Positions 35,129-43,920 of a DNA stretch of 64,000 bases are shown here, piece by piece. Where the stretch lies: assembly GCF_026409565.1 (NCBI RefSeq), contig NZ_CP112881.1, forward strand, positions 2,797,501-2,861,500, given 5' to 3'. The translations under genes were made by a program, and so were the position numbers. Position 1 is the first letter of the stretch. The number at the start of each line of letters is the position of its first letter. The stretch is from Sneathiella aquimaris. Lineage in GTDB: Bacteria; Pseudomonadota; Alphaproteobacteria; Sneathiellales; Sneathiellaceae. The notes beneath the pieces are model-generated. The model did not search any database and was not told the DNA's origin. It saw only the letters and a list, made by a program, of their open reading frames with translations.

Positions 35129-35163
35129 AAAAAAACCTGCGCTGAAAAGTGCAGGTTTTTTTT
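35129..35163 (+). terminator. Intrinsic terminator of tRNA-Thr
   Basis: AAAAAACCTGC and GCAGGTTTTTTTT pair around a 10-base loop, with eight T residues after the stem, seven bases after the tRNA 3' end. Confidence 0.85.
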
Positions 35164-35375
35164 GATCTGTTGGCCGAACCCAGTCTTTCTTTTGGGCATA
35201 TGCCCCTCACGACCGAGGAAGCATCTCATGCAGCGCAGGTTTACAACAGCTCCCGTTCAATTTGCCTCACATTGCCTATTATCCGTTTTTATAATTGTCC
35301 CTCAGGCGCCCCTAGTGATAGCTTTCAAATTGATTAGGCGATTCTATGAGCCCCCGCTCAACAAAAAGGATTCAC

Positions 35376-35894
35376 ATGGTTCAGTTCGTTAAACCCCTTA
35401 TTCTTTTGATTTCAGTCCTGACGGCTACTGTATTATTCAGTTCATCCGCCTCGTCTTTGGAAAAACCAGGCACCCCTGTTTTGCTGGAGATCAGCGGGAA
35501 CATCTCCCAAAGCAACACTGATGGATCAAAAGCGCTTATTGACCGATCCCTGCTGACATCGCTGCCTCGAACAAAAATTGACACCATGACACCATGGACC
35601 GATGGGCGAACCGTTTTCGAAGGTGTTCTGGTCAGGGATTTACTTGATTTGGTGGGTGCCGACGGCACGACAGTACAAGCCATTGCCATTAACGATTACA
35701 TGGTAGAAATTCCAATGGAGGATTTTGTCAAATATGATGTAATCCTTGCCGACCATAAAAACGGGGATACAATGTCTATCCGGGATAAAGGCCCCCTATG
35801 GATAATCTACCCGTGGAATACCAACCCCGAACTAGTCAACGAAGTTTATCACTCGCGATCGATCTGGCAGCTGAAAAAACTCATTATTAAGTAA
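35376..35894 (+). CDS. Exported sulfite-oxidase-fold (molybdopterin-binding-domain-like) protein without cysteine
   Basis: A 172-residue protein from ATG 35376, chosen for AAGGA five bases upstream; an in-frame ATG at 35346 is less likely. It has a signal peptide (about 1-28, SSSASS) and one domain resembling the oxidoreductase molybdopterin-binding family: TPVLLEISGNIS, TPWTDGRTVFEGVLVRDLLD and KGPLWIIYPWNTNPEL. Unlike sulfite oxidase or MsrP it has no cysteine at all, so it cannot ligate molybdenum in the usual way. A ligand-binding or sensory role is therefore more likely than catalysis (inference). It ends 22 bp before the hybrid kinase on the same strand, so the two are likely co-transcribed. 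Confidence 0.65.
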   Translation: MVQFVKPLILLISVLTATVLFSSSASSLEKPGTPVLLEISGNISQSNTDGSKALIDRSLLTSLPRTKIDTMTPWTDGRTVFEGVLVRDLLDLVGADGTTVQAIAINDYMVEIPMEDFVKYDVILADHKNGDTMSIRDKGPLWIIYPWNTNPELVNEVYHSRSIWQLKKLIIK

Positions 35895-35916
35895 TCCCGC
35901 TACGTAGGCAGAATTC

Positions 35917-37803
35917 ATGTCCCGTTTTCTCAAATTACTCTATGGATCGCTCATTATAGGAACGATCCTGATGGCGGGTGCAGCCTATTGGATGATTTCC
36001 TCTCTTGTTAGCGAGTCAAAACGTATTGAAAACAGCGCACGGGACACGTTGATCGGCATTACCTCGCAAACAGACTACGAGTTACTAAAATTCATCGATA
36101 CACTTTATCGGATTGAACTAGGCGAGAACAGCGTAACCCGTGAGCAGCTCATCAACCAACAGGACATCTTGTGGAGTCGCCATTCGACCAATACTTCGGG
36201 CAAAGCCGGGGCAACCTATCTGGCGCTTCCCGGCGCAAGGAAAGCCATGTCGGACCTTCTAGCGATTCTGGAAGCCACCGAAAAAGAGATTGCGGATGTC
36301 CCTTTTACGGACAAAGCGCGCATTAAGCAGCTTATTTCTCAGTATCGACCGCTCATTCCGACCCTCCATAGTGTGACGACGGAAGCGATCCGATACCGCA
36401 CCAGATCCATCGCCAGTCTTCACGATCACTTGCAACAGGTTGGCTTCTGGGCCCAGATTTTTCTGCCCGGAATGTTGTTGAGTGGCTTTCTTGTCAGTTT
36501 GATTCTTAGGCGGGAACACCGCAAACTGAATCGCCTTGCCAAAAATCTGGAAGAGACTATCCAATCCAGAACACAAGATCTGCAGGATGCCAATCAGGCT
36601 CTTGTTGAGGAAATTGACCAACGAAAGGAAATTGAACAAAAGCTCGTTCAGGCCCAGAAGATGGAAACAATTGGCCAACTGACCGGTGGTATTGCCCATG
36701 ACTTCAATAATTTTTTGGCAATCATTCAGGGCAACGCTGAATTGTTGGAAGATGAACTCGATTCTGATCTGAAGAAAATGGTTAAATCCATTCTGAAAGC
36801 CACCGAACGAGGAGCAGAATTAACACAGAGGCTTCTGGCTTTTTCCCGGCAACAACCGCTTCGGCCCCAACAATTTAATTACAGCGACCTAATCTCCAAT
36901 ATTCACGTGCTGCTCAAACGTACTGTCGGGGAAACGATTTCTTTAGAAGTCTCGATTGAAGACGGGTTATGGGATGCCGTTGCCGACCCCGGTCAGGTCG
37001 AAAACGCCTTGATCAATATGTTGATTAACTCTCGTCACGCCATGCCCAAAGGGGGTAAAATTCGCCTGCAAACCAGAAATTTTGTCGCCGATGAACAGTT
37101 TCACAAGGCCAACCCGGAATTACCAGTAGGCGACTATGTCATTCTGTGTGTATCCGATACAGGAGCCGGCATACCCGAAGATATCCAGCCTCATGTTTTC
37201 GAACCGTTCTTTACAACCAAGAAAGTTGGGGAAGGCACGGGCCTCGGCTTATCGATGATATATGGTTTCGCACGCCAATCGGGTGGCATTGTCACTTTAT
37301 ATAGTGACGCGGGTAAAGGAACGACTGTTGAATTAATCCTCCCAAAAGGAGACTCCGCAAAAAACAATCAGCCTTTAGACAATAATGGCGAAGAAGCGAT
37401 CACCGGAGACAATCAGCTTGTCCTTGTTGTTGAGGATGAACCCGATGTTCGTCTTCTGGCTGAAAATATTCTGACCTCTTTAAACTATCGAACACGGTCG
37501 GCCAAAGATGCAAATGAGGCAACTCAGATACTTGAAAAAGAAAAGAATATTTCGCTCATTCTGTGTGATGTCGTCCTGCCCGATGGCAAGAACGGACCGG
37601 AGTTTTTTGATTCTATTTCCATGATCTATCCGGACGTGAAGGTGGTTTTTATGTCTGGCTACCCCGCAGAAGTTGCCAAACGACGGAAACTGATATCTGC
37701 ACATCACGATCTTTTATCAAAACCATTTCAACGGCACCGATTGGCGCACGCTATCCATAAAGCCCTAAACAAAGCACGTGTGGAATCACCTGCGGCAAAT
37801 TAA
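35917..37803 (+). CDS. Membrane hybrid sensor histidine kinase with C-terminal receiver
   Basis: The 628-residue protein has membrane helices at about 8-30 and 173-195. A periplasmic sensor of about 140 residues lies between them, with no family I recognise. A coiled coil follows (about 196-245). The dimerisation/phosphoacceptor domain has GGIAHDFNNFLAIIQGN with His261, and the ATPase domain has DPGQVENALINMLINS, DTGAGIPEDI and GTGLGLSMIYGF. The C-terminal receiver has phosphoacceptor Asp551 in LILCDVVLPDG, the acidic pair in VVEDEPDVR, and Lys in LLSKPF. No output regulator gene is adjacent, so the phosphate target is elsewhere. The small exported Moco-domain-like protein upstream is a plausible periplasmic partner of the sensor. 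Confidence 0.88.
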   Translation: MSRFLKLLYGSLIIGTILMAGAAYWMISSLVSESKRIENSARDTLIGITSQTDYELLKFIDTLYRIELGENSVTREQLINQQDILWSRHSTNTSGKAGATYLALPGARKAMSDLLAILEATEKEIADVPFTDKARIKQLISQYRPLIPTLHSVTTEAIRYRTRSIASLHDHLQQVGFWAQIFLPGMLLSGFLVSLILRREHRKLNRLAKNLEETIQSRTQDLQDANQALVEEIDQRKEIEQKLVQAQKMETIGQLTGGIAHDFNNFLAIIQGNAELLEDELDSDLKKMVKSILKATERGAELTQRLLAFSRQQPLRPQQFNYSDLISNIHVLLKRTVGETISLEVSIEDGLWDAVADPGQVENALINMLINSRHAMPKGGKIRLQTRNFVADEQFHKANPELPVGDYVILCVSDTGAGIPEDIQPHVFEPFFTTKKVGEGTGLGLSMIYGFARQSGGIVTLYSDAGKGTTVELILPKGDSAKNNQPLDNNGEEAITGDNQLVLVVEDEPDVRLLAENILTSLNYRTRSAKDANEATQILEKEKNISLILCDVVLPDGKNGPEFFDSISMIYPDVKVVFMSGYPAEVAKRRKLISAHHDLLSKPFQRHRLAHAIHKALNKARVESPAAN

Positions 37804-37822
37804 CCGTCGAATGAACAGCCTC

Positions 37823-37853
37823 TTGACCTTCCAGTGGATGGAAGCTTTATGTA
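37823..37853 (+). promoter_or_regulatory. CueR/MerR-type copper promoter with 19-bp spacer and operator dyad
   Basis: TTGACC (37823-37828) and TATGTA (37848-37853) are separated by 19 bp, the overlong spacer typical of MerR-family activators. Inside lies the dyad ACCTTCC-N7-GGAAGCT (37826-37846), matching the CueR box pattern. It is 34 bp before the copper ATPase, whose operon encodes a CueR-like protein. Confidence 0.82.
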
Positions 37854-37886
37854 AGAGACATCAGAATACTTAAAGGTAGAAAACCG

Positions 37887-40256
37887 ATGTCTTCGAGTGA
37901 AAGTTGCTGTGGTGGCCATTCGGGCCCCACCGATGAAACGAATGTACAAATCGATCCAGTATGCGGGATGTCCGTTGCCGTCAATGCTGGCAAGCCGTTC
38001 TTGTCATTTGAGGGCAAGGATTTTCATTTTTGCAGCAATGGATGCCACGATAAATTCGATATTGATCCAGAATTTTACCTCACCGGGCGCCACAAACTAA
38101 AAGCGCAATATGCGCCCAAGGCTGCCCAGTACACCTGCCCCATGCACCCTGAAATCATCAGAGATGAATTCACCGACTGCCCGTTATGCGGTATGGCCCT
38201 GGAGCCTATTGGCGCACCGGTGGACGGACCTAATCCTGAACTGGTCGACTTTACAAGGCGTTTTCTAATCGCTGTTGCCTTTACTATTCCTATCCTCATT
38301 ATAGCGATGGGGCCAATGCTCGGCCTGCCCGTCAAAAATCTTTTGGGACCTAAAGTCTCCTCTTGGGCCGAAATGCTGTTTTCGGTTCCGGTTGTGCTTT
38401 GGGCAGGACTACCGATCTTCAAACGTGGTTGGAGCTCAATCCAGAACAGAAGCCCGAATATGTGGACGCTGATTGCCATTGGCGTTGGCGCGGCTTTTCT
38501 CTATAGCGTGGTCGCCGTTGTTTTACCGAACCTGTTCCCTGTAACCTTGCAAAGCGCAGATGGAACGCTGCCTGTCTATTTTGAATCAGCGGCGGTGATT
38601 ATTGCGCTTGTCTTTATCGGTCAGATTTTGGAGCTACGAGCCCGAACTCAAACGGGCGCCGCTATCAAAGCACTCGTCGAGCTTGCGCCCAAAACCGCTT
38701 GCCGTGTCAACGAAAACGGCACTGAACGGATCGTCCCACTGGACCATATTCTTCCTGATGATCACGTTCGCGTTCGGCCGGGCGAGAAAATTTCTGTCGA
38801 TGGGGTCGTGATTGAGGGCCAGTCAGAAATTGATGAGAGCATGCTCACTGGCGAAGCAGTTCCCGTTCTCAAACAAGTAGGGGATCCTGTGATCGGTGGC
38901 ACGCTTAACACCACAGGTACCCTCATCATGCGAACCGAAAAAGTTGGAACTGAAACGGTACTTGCATCCATCATCGATATGGTCTCCGCAGCGCAACGCT
39001 CACAGGCTCCCATACAAAAACTGGTTGATAAGGTCGCCGCTTTTTTTGTACCCGCCGTGATCCTGTCCGCCATTCTTGCGTTTGTGATCTGGTTTTTTAT
39101 CGGCCCGGAACCCACTTTGGCTTTTGCGCTTATTGCCGCAGTTTCTGTTCTGATTATTGCCTGCCCGTGTGCCTTGGGACTAGCGACACCCATGTCGATC
39201 ATGTCAGCAACCGGTCGCGGTGCGCTTGAGGGCATCCTGATACGAAATGCTGAAGCAATTGAAACTTTGTCAAAAGCCAACATTCTGGTCATTGACAAAA
39301 CAGGCACGCTAACGGAAGGAAAACCCGTTGTAGAGACCATCGATCTCTATGATGCAGGTTCCGAGGACATATTGCTTGAAAAGGCCGCCAGTCTGGAAAT
39401 CGGATCAGAGCATCCAATCGCCAAAGCCATCCTGAAAGAGGCCGAGACGCGCAACCTGCCCCTTAAAAAAGCGTCCCAATTTAATGCGGTATCCGGATTA
39501 GGTGCAAAAGGGTTCTTGAACGAACAAAAGATCGTTGTTGGAAATCAGACCTTTATGGAACAAGAGAAAATCGATCTTTCTGAATTCCTTAAAAAACTAA
39601 GCCAAACCGGGGGACAGAGACCTGCAAAAACGCTTATTTTTGTAGGGATAAATACCCGACTTGCCGGTGTTATTGCCCTTCAGGATCAGGTAAAGCCGCA
39701 TGCCAAAGCAACCATTAAGCAGTTGCAAAACAATGGTATAAGAGTGCTGATGGCAACCGGAGACAATGAAGGGACAGCTGCTGCCGTCGCCACGACACTG
39801 GGGCTGAGCGATTATCGGGCAAATCTATTACCCGAAGACAAACAGACGATCATCTCTGAGCTGCAAAATGAAGGGTATATCGTCGCTATGGCTGGCGATG
39901 GCATCAACGATGCCCCGGCCCTTGCGCAAGCCGATATTGGGCTGGCAATGGGCACAGGCGCTGATGTTTCACTTGAAAGCGCGGATATCACACTGATGAA
40001 AGGTGATCTTCGGTCGATCAATAAAGCGCGGGCCCTTTCAACGGCAACCGTTGATAATATCAAACAGAATTTGTTCCTCGCCTTCGGCTATAATAGTATC
40101 TGTATTCCAATTGCCGCAGGTGTTTTGTACCCCCTGACAGGAACAATGCTGTCGCCCATGCTCGCGGCAGCGGCGATGAGCCTGTCTTCTGTTTCCGTCA
40201 TTTCCAATGCATTAAGATTAAGGACATTAAACATCAAGGATCAGGAGGCCTCATGA
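37887..40256 (+). CDS. copA: Copper-exporting P1B-type ATPase with YHS and heavy-metal-binding N-terminus
   Basis: P1B ATPases pump Cu(I) or Ag(I) across the inner membrane. The 789 residues begin with a Cys/His cluster (SCCGGHSG). Next comes a YHS domain (DPVCGMSV, about 23-60), then a metal-binding ribbon ([25 protein letters not shown], about 84-115), in place of the usual ferredoxin-like CXXC domain. Eight membrane helices are expected. The ion-site motif is Cys426-Pro-Cys428 ([11 protein letters not shown]), the phosphorylation site Asp470 (DKTGTLTEG), then EHPIAKAIL and [10 protein letters not shown] from residue 670. This layout resembles SilP/CopA proteins. The stop overlaps cueR by four bases, and the CueR-type promoter lies upstream. 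Confidence 0.95.
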   Translation: MSSSESCCGGHSGPTDETNVQIDPVCGMSVAVNAGKPFLSFEGKDFHFCSNGCHDKFDIDPEFYLTGRHKLKAQYAPKAAQYTCPMHPEIIRDEFTDCPLCGMALEPIGAPVDGPNPELVDFTRRFLIAVAFTIPILIIAMGPMLGLPVKNLLGPKVSSWAEMLFSVPVVLWAGLPIFKRGWSSIQNRSPNMWTLIAIGVGAAFLYSVVAVVLPNLFPVTLQSADGTLPVYFESAAVIIALVFIGQILELRARTQTGAAIKALVELAPKTACRVNENGTERIVPLDHILPDDHVRVRPGEKISVDGVVIEGQSEIDESMLTGEAVPVLKQVGDPVIGGTLNTTGTLIMRTEKVGTETVLASIIDMVSAAQRSQAPIQKLVDKVAAFFVPAVILSAILAFVIWFFIGPEPTLAFALIAAVSVLIIACPCALGLATPMSIMSATGRGALEGILIRNAEAIETLSKANILVIDKTGTLTEGKPVVETIDLYDAGSEDILLEKAASLEIGSEHPIAKAILKEAETRNLPLKKASQFNAVSGLGAKGFLNEQKIVVGNQTFMEQEKIDLSEFLKKLSQTGGQRPAKTLIFVGINTRLAGVIALQDQVKPHAKATIKQLQNNGIRVLMATGDNEGTAAAVATTLGLSDYRANLLPEDKQTIISELQNEGYIVAMAGDGINDAPALAQADIGLAMGTGADVSLESADITLMKGDLRSINKARALSTATVDNIKQNLFLAFGYNSICIPIAAGVLYPLTGTMLSPMLAAAAMSLSSVSVISNALRLRTLNIKDQEAS

Positions 40257-40651
40257 ATATCGGAAAAGCAGCGAAAGCATCGGGCCTGTCGCAAAAGACA
40301 ATCCGCTATTACGAAGACATCAAACTCATAAAACCAGGGCGGGCAGAAAACGGCTACCGGGATTACTCAAACGAAGACGTACATTTTCTGGGCTTCATCA
40401 GGCGGGCAAGGGATCTTGGTTTTTCTATTGAAGAATGCAGGGTTTTACTGTCGCTGTATCTGGATAAAAACAGAAGCAGTGCAGAGGTAAAATCTCTGGC
40501 AATGAGCAAAATAACATCCATCGAAGAAAAAATTGCTGAACTGGAACTGATGAAAGGGCTTCTGAAACGGGTGGCAAACAATTGCCATGGCGACGCCCGC
40601 CCTGACTGTCCGATTTTGGATGAAATCGCTGGCCATTCTGTCGAGGTTTAA
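40253..40651 (+). CDS. cueR: CueR-type copper-responsive MerR regulator
   Basis: The 132 residues start [20 protein letters not shown], the MerR winged helix, with a dimerisation helix after about residue 80. The metal loop has Cys111 and Cys119 separated by seven residues (CHGDARPDC), the CueR spacing for a linear two-thiolate Cu(I) site. The third ligand of dithiol-mercury or zinc sensors is absent. It overlaps copA by four bases, so regulator and pump are made together. This gives a self-activating circuit through the promoter at 37823-37853. Confidence 0.92.
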   Translation: MNIGKAAKASGLSQKTIRYYEDIKLIKPGRAENGYRDYSNEDVHFLGFIRRARDLGFSIEECRVLLSLYLDKNRSSAEVKSLAMSKITSIEEKIAELELMKGLLKRVANNCHGDARPDCPILDEIAGHSVEV

Positions 40652-41187
40652 AAGCTGTAGATCCCTGAAGCCACTTAGCGAAACACAGAGGCGTGAGTTT
40701 GAAACAAGCCCGAAAATGCCAATCGGTGCCAAAGAAGATCCCATATGGCACAAGATCCGACAATTGCCATAAATGACTGCGGTTACAGGGTTGCTCGATC
40801 CGCTATTTCCAGCACCTCCAGTCCATGCCTTACCGTTCATAAAAATGGCTGCACCCGTTCCGATCTTTGTTGGTTCAAGAACCGTTTCGATGGCCGGAGG
40901 TCCGGATCGGATCCTTAAGCACCCCTTTTTAAACCTCCTGCGCGGCCTCTCTCGCCGCACCGATCAGATTTCCGCGAACAGTGAAATTAAGAGCCGAAAC
41001 TATATTTCGTGCACCCTGAAACCGTTGATGTGGATGATCGATTTACCGGTCTAGCAAACAAGAGGCATACCTCCCCTGTTTATTGTTCCTTTACAGTGCT
41101 CCTCTAAATCAAGTGATCAGCCTTGCTCATGTAGCGGAATTCAGATACATGCGAGGAGTGCCTTCTTCTGAACTAATCGGATCCTTC
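40652..41187. other. Long gap between cueR and the DMT exporter, possible coding remnant
   Basis: No intact gene is convincing over these 536 bases. Short open frames exist on both strands. On the minus strand short protein-like stretches occur in different frames, for example NFTVRGNLIGAAREAAQEV followed by a stop at about 40943, and SGPPAIETVLEPTKIG with GGAGNSGSSNP at about 40800-40910. This may be a decayed gene or simply antisense chance. I recognise no family. Confidence 0.3.
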
Positions 41188-42096
41188 ATGAAAAGCCTGC
41201 CTCCTCAAATATTCGGAACACTCCTAACCGTTATTGGTGTTCTTATTCTGACTCCCGACGGGCTCCTGGTTCGATTGGTAAATCTGGACAGCTGGACTTT
41301 ACTCTTTTGGCGCGGCTTACTTTTCGCCGCGGCGATATTGGGGTTTTATCTTCTTCGCTATCGCAGTCAATTTCCATTTATTCTTAAAAGGATGGGCTGG
41401 CGCGGTGGCCAGGCAGCAGCTTTCTTTACATCAAGCACCATCTTTTTTGTGTTGGCCATTCACAATACGACCGTCGCCAACACCCTGGTGATCATTGCGG
41501 CGGCGCCTCTTTGTTCTGCTGTTATCTCACGCATCTTTCTAAAAGAAACGGTATTAGGATCCACTTGGCTTGCCATTTTGATCAGTTGCGGTGGGATTAG
41601 TATTTTGTTTCTTGGGAACTTGTCGTCCGACAACAGGATTGGAGATTTTTTCGCGTTTTGCTGTGCCCTGTCAATCGCCAGTCAAATAACGACAGTCCGC
41701 CTTGCAAAAAATGTTGATATGGTCCCATCGCTCGGAATTAGCGGATTAATGATCGCTGCCATCGCATTACCCCTTGCTGCGACTCCTTTTGATATCACCA
41801 GCAGGGATTTTTCAATCCTGTTTCTATTGGCCTTCATTATCCTGCCAATTTCATTTGGGTTGATTACCATCGGGCCGCGCTACATTCCAGCAGCGGAAGT
41901 GAGCCTTATCATGCTTTTAGAGACTTTTCTTGGTCCCATCTGGGCTTGGCTCGTCATCGACGAAATGCCCGAAAAGGAAACAATCATCGGCGGAGCGCTG
42001 ATCATTTCGACGTTGATATGCCATACGCTCTATACGGCGCGACGAGCCAAACAACGGATCAAGAAAAGTGAAGCAGTACCATCAAAAATTAAATGA
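41188..42096 (+). CDS. EamA-family drug/metabolite transporter (DMT superfamily)
   Basis: This is a membrane exporter or permease of unknown substrate. From ATG 41188 (MKSLPPQIFGTLLTVIG) it is 302 residues, the usual size for the two-EamA-repeat family with ten helices. Starts at 41083 or 41149 would add a non-hydrophobic leader and are less likely. Two repeats are seen: the first includes LLFWRGLLFAAAILGFYLL and NTLVIIAAAPLCSAVISRIF, the second YIPAAEVSLIMLLETFLGPI with AWLVIDEMPEKETIIGGALI. The last 8 bp overlap the convergent wall hydrolase gene. Confidence 0.85.
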   Translation: MKSLPPQIFGTLLTVIGVLILTPDGLLVRLVNLDSWTLLFWRGLLFAAAILGFYLLRYRSQFPFILKRMGWRGGQAAAFFTSSTIFFVLAIHNTTVANTLVIIAAAPLCSAVISRIFLKETVLGSTWLAILISCGGISILFLGNLSSDNRIGDFFAFCCALSIASQITTVRLAKNVDMVPSLGISGLMIAAIALPLAATPFDITSRDFSILFLLAFIILPISFGLITIGPRYIPAAEVSLIMLLETFLGPIWAWLVIDEMPEKETIIGGALIISTLICHTLYTARRAKQRIKKSEAVPSKIK

Positions 42097-42811
42097 TGCG
42101 ATCCCGATAGAAAATGTGACGTCCGATTTCACCGACTTTATTCAAACGCAATCGCCAGTTCGGGCTTACATAAGAAGCATGATAGTGTGTTGCCCGTTTC
42201 GCAACACCGCTTCTTTCACCTGCCATCACAAGCGCGACAATTTTCAGGGATTTTTCCCATGCGTTTAAATCACTAGGGCGATCTGGTTTGCCATCACAGG
42301 CGAACGAGAACTGGCATCGGTTGGGCATATGTTTGTTTTGAAACACAACCTTACAGGCATTATCCGGATATTTGCGATCAGCCACCCGGTTAAGGACAAC
42401 CTCTGCGATAGCAACTTGCCCGATCAACGGCTCGCCGCGCGCTTCAAAATACACAGCCTGTGTCAAACAGAGTTCATCTTTGCTAAAAACCCGTTCAAAC
42501 AAATCGACATTTTCCAACGTCGCCTCAACATTCCCAGCGACGGGCATATCCAGATCTTTCAGATATTTATGACCGCTGCCTTGAACCAGGTCCACCTCTG
42601 CAAGCTTGCGCTCCAACTCATAATTCGTAGAAGCGCTGTATTTTGCTACCAAATACTTATTCTGGATTTCACGATCGGCTGCGCCGAACTGGAACAAAAG
42701 AGAAAAGCTTGTCGCCGTCAAAAGCAGAACGGCCACAATACCAAGTGCCAATCCCGTCCTGTAAGAACGTACTGCTGGCCTCCTGTCAGAAAAATAGCTC
42801 ATCCGTTTCAT
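42089..42811 (-). CDS. Membrane-anchored SleB/CwlJ-type cell wall hydrolase
   Basis: Proteins of this family (Hydrolase_2) cleave peptidoglycan and are related to spore cortex hydrolases, but in Proteobacteria they act in wall remodelling. The 240 residues have a basic N-terminus and one membrane helix (about 20-42, LALGIVAVLLLTATSFSLLF), then a coiled linker. The catalytic domain (about 112-240) has LCLTQAVYFEARGEPLIGQ with the key Glu, AEVVLNRVADRKYP, CQFSFACDG and ATHYHASYVSPNW. The domain should face the periplasm. It is convergent with the DMT gene, overlapping by 8 bp. Confidence 0.88.
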   Translation of the reverse strand: MKRMSYFSDRRPAVRSYRTGLALGIVAVLLLTATSFSLLFQFGAADREIQNKYLVAKYSASTNYELERKLAEVDLVQGSGHKYLKDLDMPVAGNVEATLENVDLFERVFSKDELCLTQAVYFEARGEPLIGQVAIAEVVLNRVADRKYPDNACKVVFQNKHMPNRCQFSFACDGKPDRPSDLNAWEKSLKIVALVMAGERSGVAKRATHYHASYVSPNWRLRLNKVGEIGRHIFYRDRII

Positions 42812-43552
42812 CCTGATTCTAAACTTGATACATTCCCATAAGACCGTGCAACGTAAAGTCTGTTCTTAAGGTTTCATTAACATATCAAAATTGAAGACAC
42901 TCTTTCATCCCCCAAACATGGGGTAAAAAACACCTAATTGTCGTTTCGTGTTAACCAAAGTAACGGCCTGAACGGCTCGCATACTCATACATTTGACGCA
43001 GACTGTGTTGTTCAGTCATAAAAAAATCCAACAAATACAGAACCATAACGAAAACGCGGGCTACTTCTCTGTATCTCTTAGACAGTGCTTGGATTATACC
43101 GCATATAGGTAAGCAATGTTATCATACAATGGAAATGTGACTGCAAATTGGCAAAAAATGGCAATTTTCATTTCTTAAGATTGTATAAATTTTCCTCCAA
43201 ATCTATCAGCACGATTTTTCAGAACTCGAATCAAATTTCAGAACACAATTTTGTTTTTTTGGCACTTTTTACGTTCCACTAACCAGTTAATGCCGTAACG
43301 GAAACAACATCTCGACGCCTCTGTTTGGACCGATCAAAGACCCCTTTTTCAAAAATAAAACAGTTTTTTAAAATATTAAAATAAACCTATATAAAGAATT
43401 CAGTCTGGTTAGAAAAACCTCACAAATCGTTATTCTGTAACGGATATTACGTTTTCTTCACTTTTTTCAATTGTTTTGCTTGCATCAATACGACGATTTG
43501 TTATATCAGCGGATAGAAATTTTCACTTATTTATTAGTAATTGGTTGAGTAA
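42812..43552. other. 741-bp AT-rich intergenic region
   Basis: No gene or credible small ORF is seen. The DNA is much richer in A/T than its surroundings, with several T and A runs (about 43240-43400). One small stem (AAATTG/CAATTT, 43145-43167) is followed by T-rich sequence. It holds the promoters of the divergent hydrolase and ArsR genes, but is far longer than needed for that. A small RNA cannot be excluded. Confidence 0.5.
43480..43507 (+). promoter_or_regulatory. Candidate promoter of the ArsR-type gene
   Basis: TTGCAT (43480-43485) and TATATC (43502-43507) are 16 bp apart, 46 bases before the ATG. The match is moderate. Confidence 0.35.
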
Positions 43553-43873
43553 ATGGACATCACATCACTTCAGGGCAAAGCACTCGAAGCTAGCCGTTTC
43601 CTAAAAGCAATGTCTAACAAACATCGGTTGTTGATTCTGTGCAATCTTGTAGACGCAGAGCGTTCTGTTGGCGAGCTCGAAAAAATCGTTGGTTTGAGTC
43701 AGTCAGCCTTGTCACAACATCTTGCGCGTCTTCGTAAAGAAGAAATCGTAAAAACTCGGCGTGAAGCACAGACTATCTATTATTCTCTCGACGATGAGAG
43801 CGTAATTGATGTTCTGGAAGTTCTGTACGATATCTTTTTAGGCGAAGAAGAGAATCTGGCAGACGTCGCTTAA
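43553..43873 (+). CDS. ArsR/SmtB-family winged-helix repressor with a single cysteine
   Basis: A 106-residue DNA-binding protein (HTH at about 42-62, VGELEKIVGLSQSALSQHLA, then the wing TRREAQTIYYSLDD). Overall sequence is close to the BigR/HlyU/SqrR branch, which senses sulfide or oxidants through two cysteines. Here only Cys30 (in LLILCNLVD) is present; the C-terminal cysteine position is VLYDIFLG. No metal-binding ELCVCDL-type motif is seen either. So the usual thiol switch within one subunit is unlikely. It is monocistronic, preceded by the long AT-rich region and convergent with the oxidoreductase gene. Confidence 0.85.
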   Translation: MDITSLQGKALEASRFLKAMSNKHRLLILCNLVDAERSVGELEKIVGLSQSALSQHLARLRKEEIVKTRREAQTIYYSLDDESVIDVLEVLYDIFLGEEENLADVA

Positions 43874-43920
43874 GGCGTCTCTTCTTCTTACCTTATTTTA
43901 TGCCAAGATGGGCGTCAGGG

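Noticed and set aside
40445-40960. 171-codon open frame on the minus strand over cueR and the following gap
   Set aside because: Its 3' part is antisense to the well-supported cueR gene, and the Cys/Phe-rich composition there looks like a reverse-strand shadow. No family was recognised for the rest.
42089-42811. Spore cortex hydrolase role for the SleB-like gene
   Set aside because: The domain matches, but nothing in the window indicates an endospore former, and the family is common in non-sporulating alphaproteobacteria.
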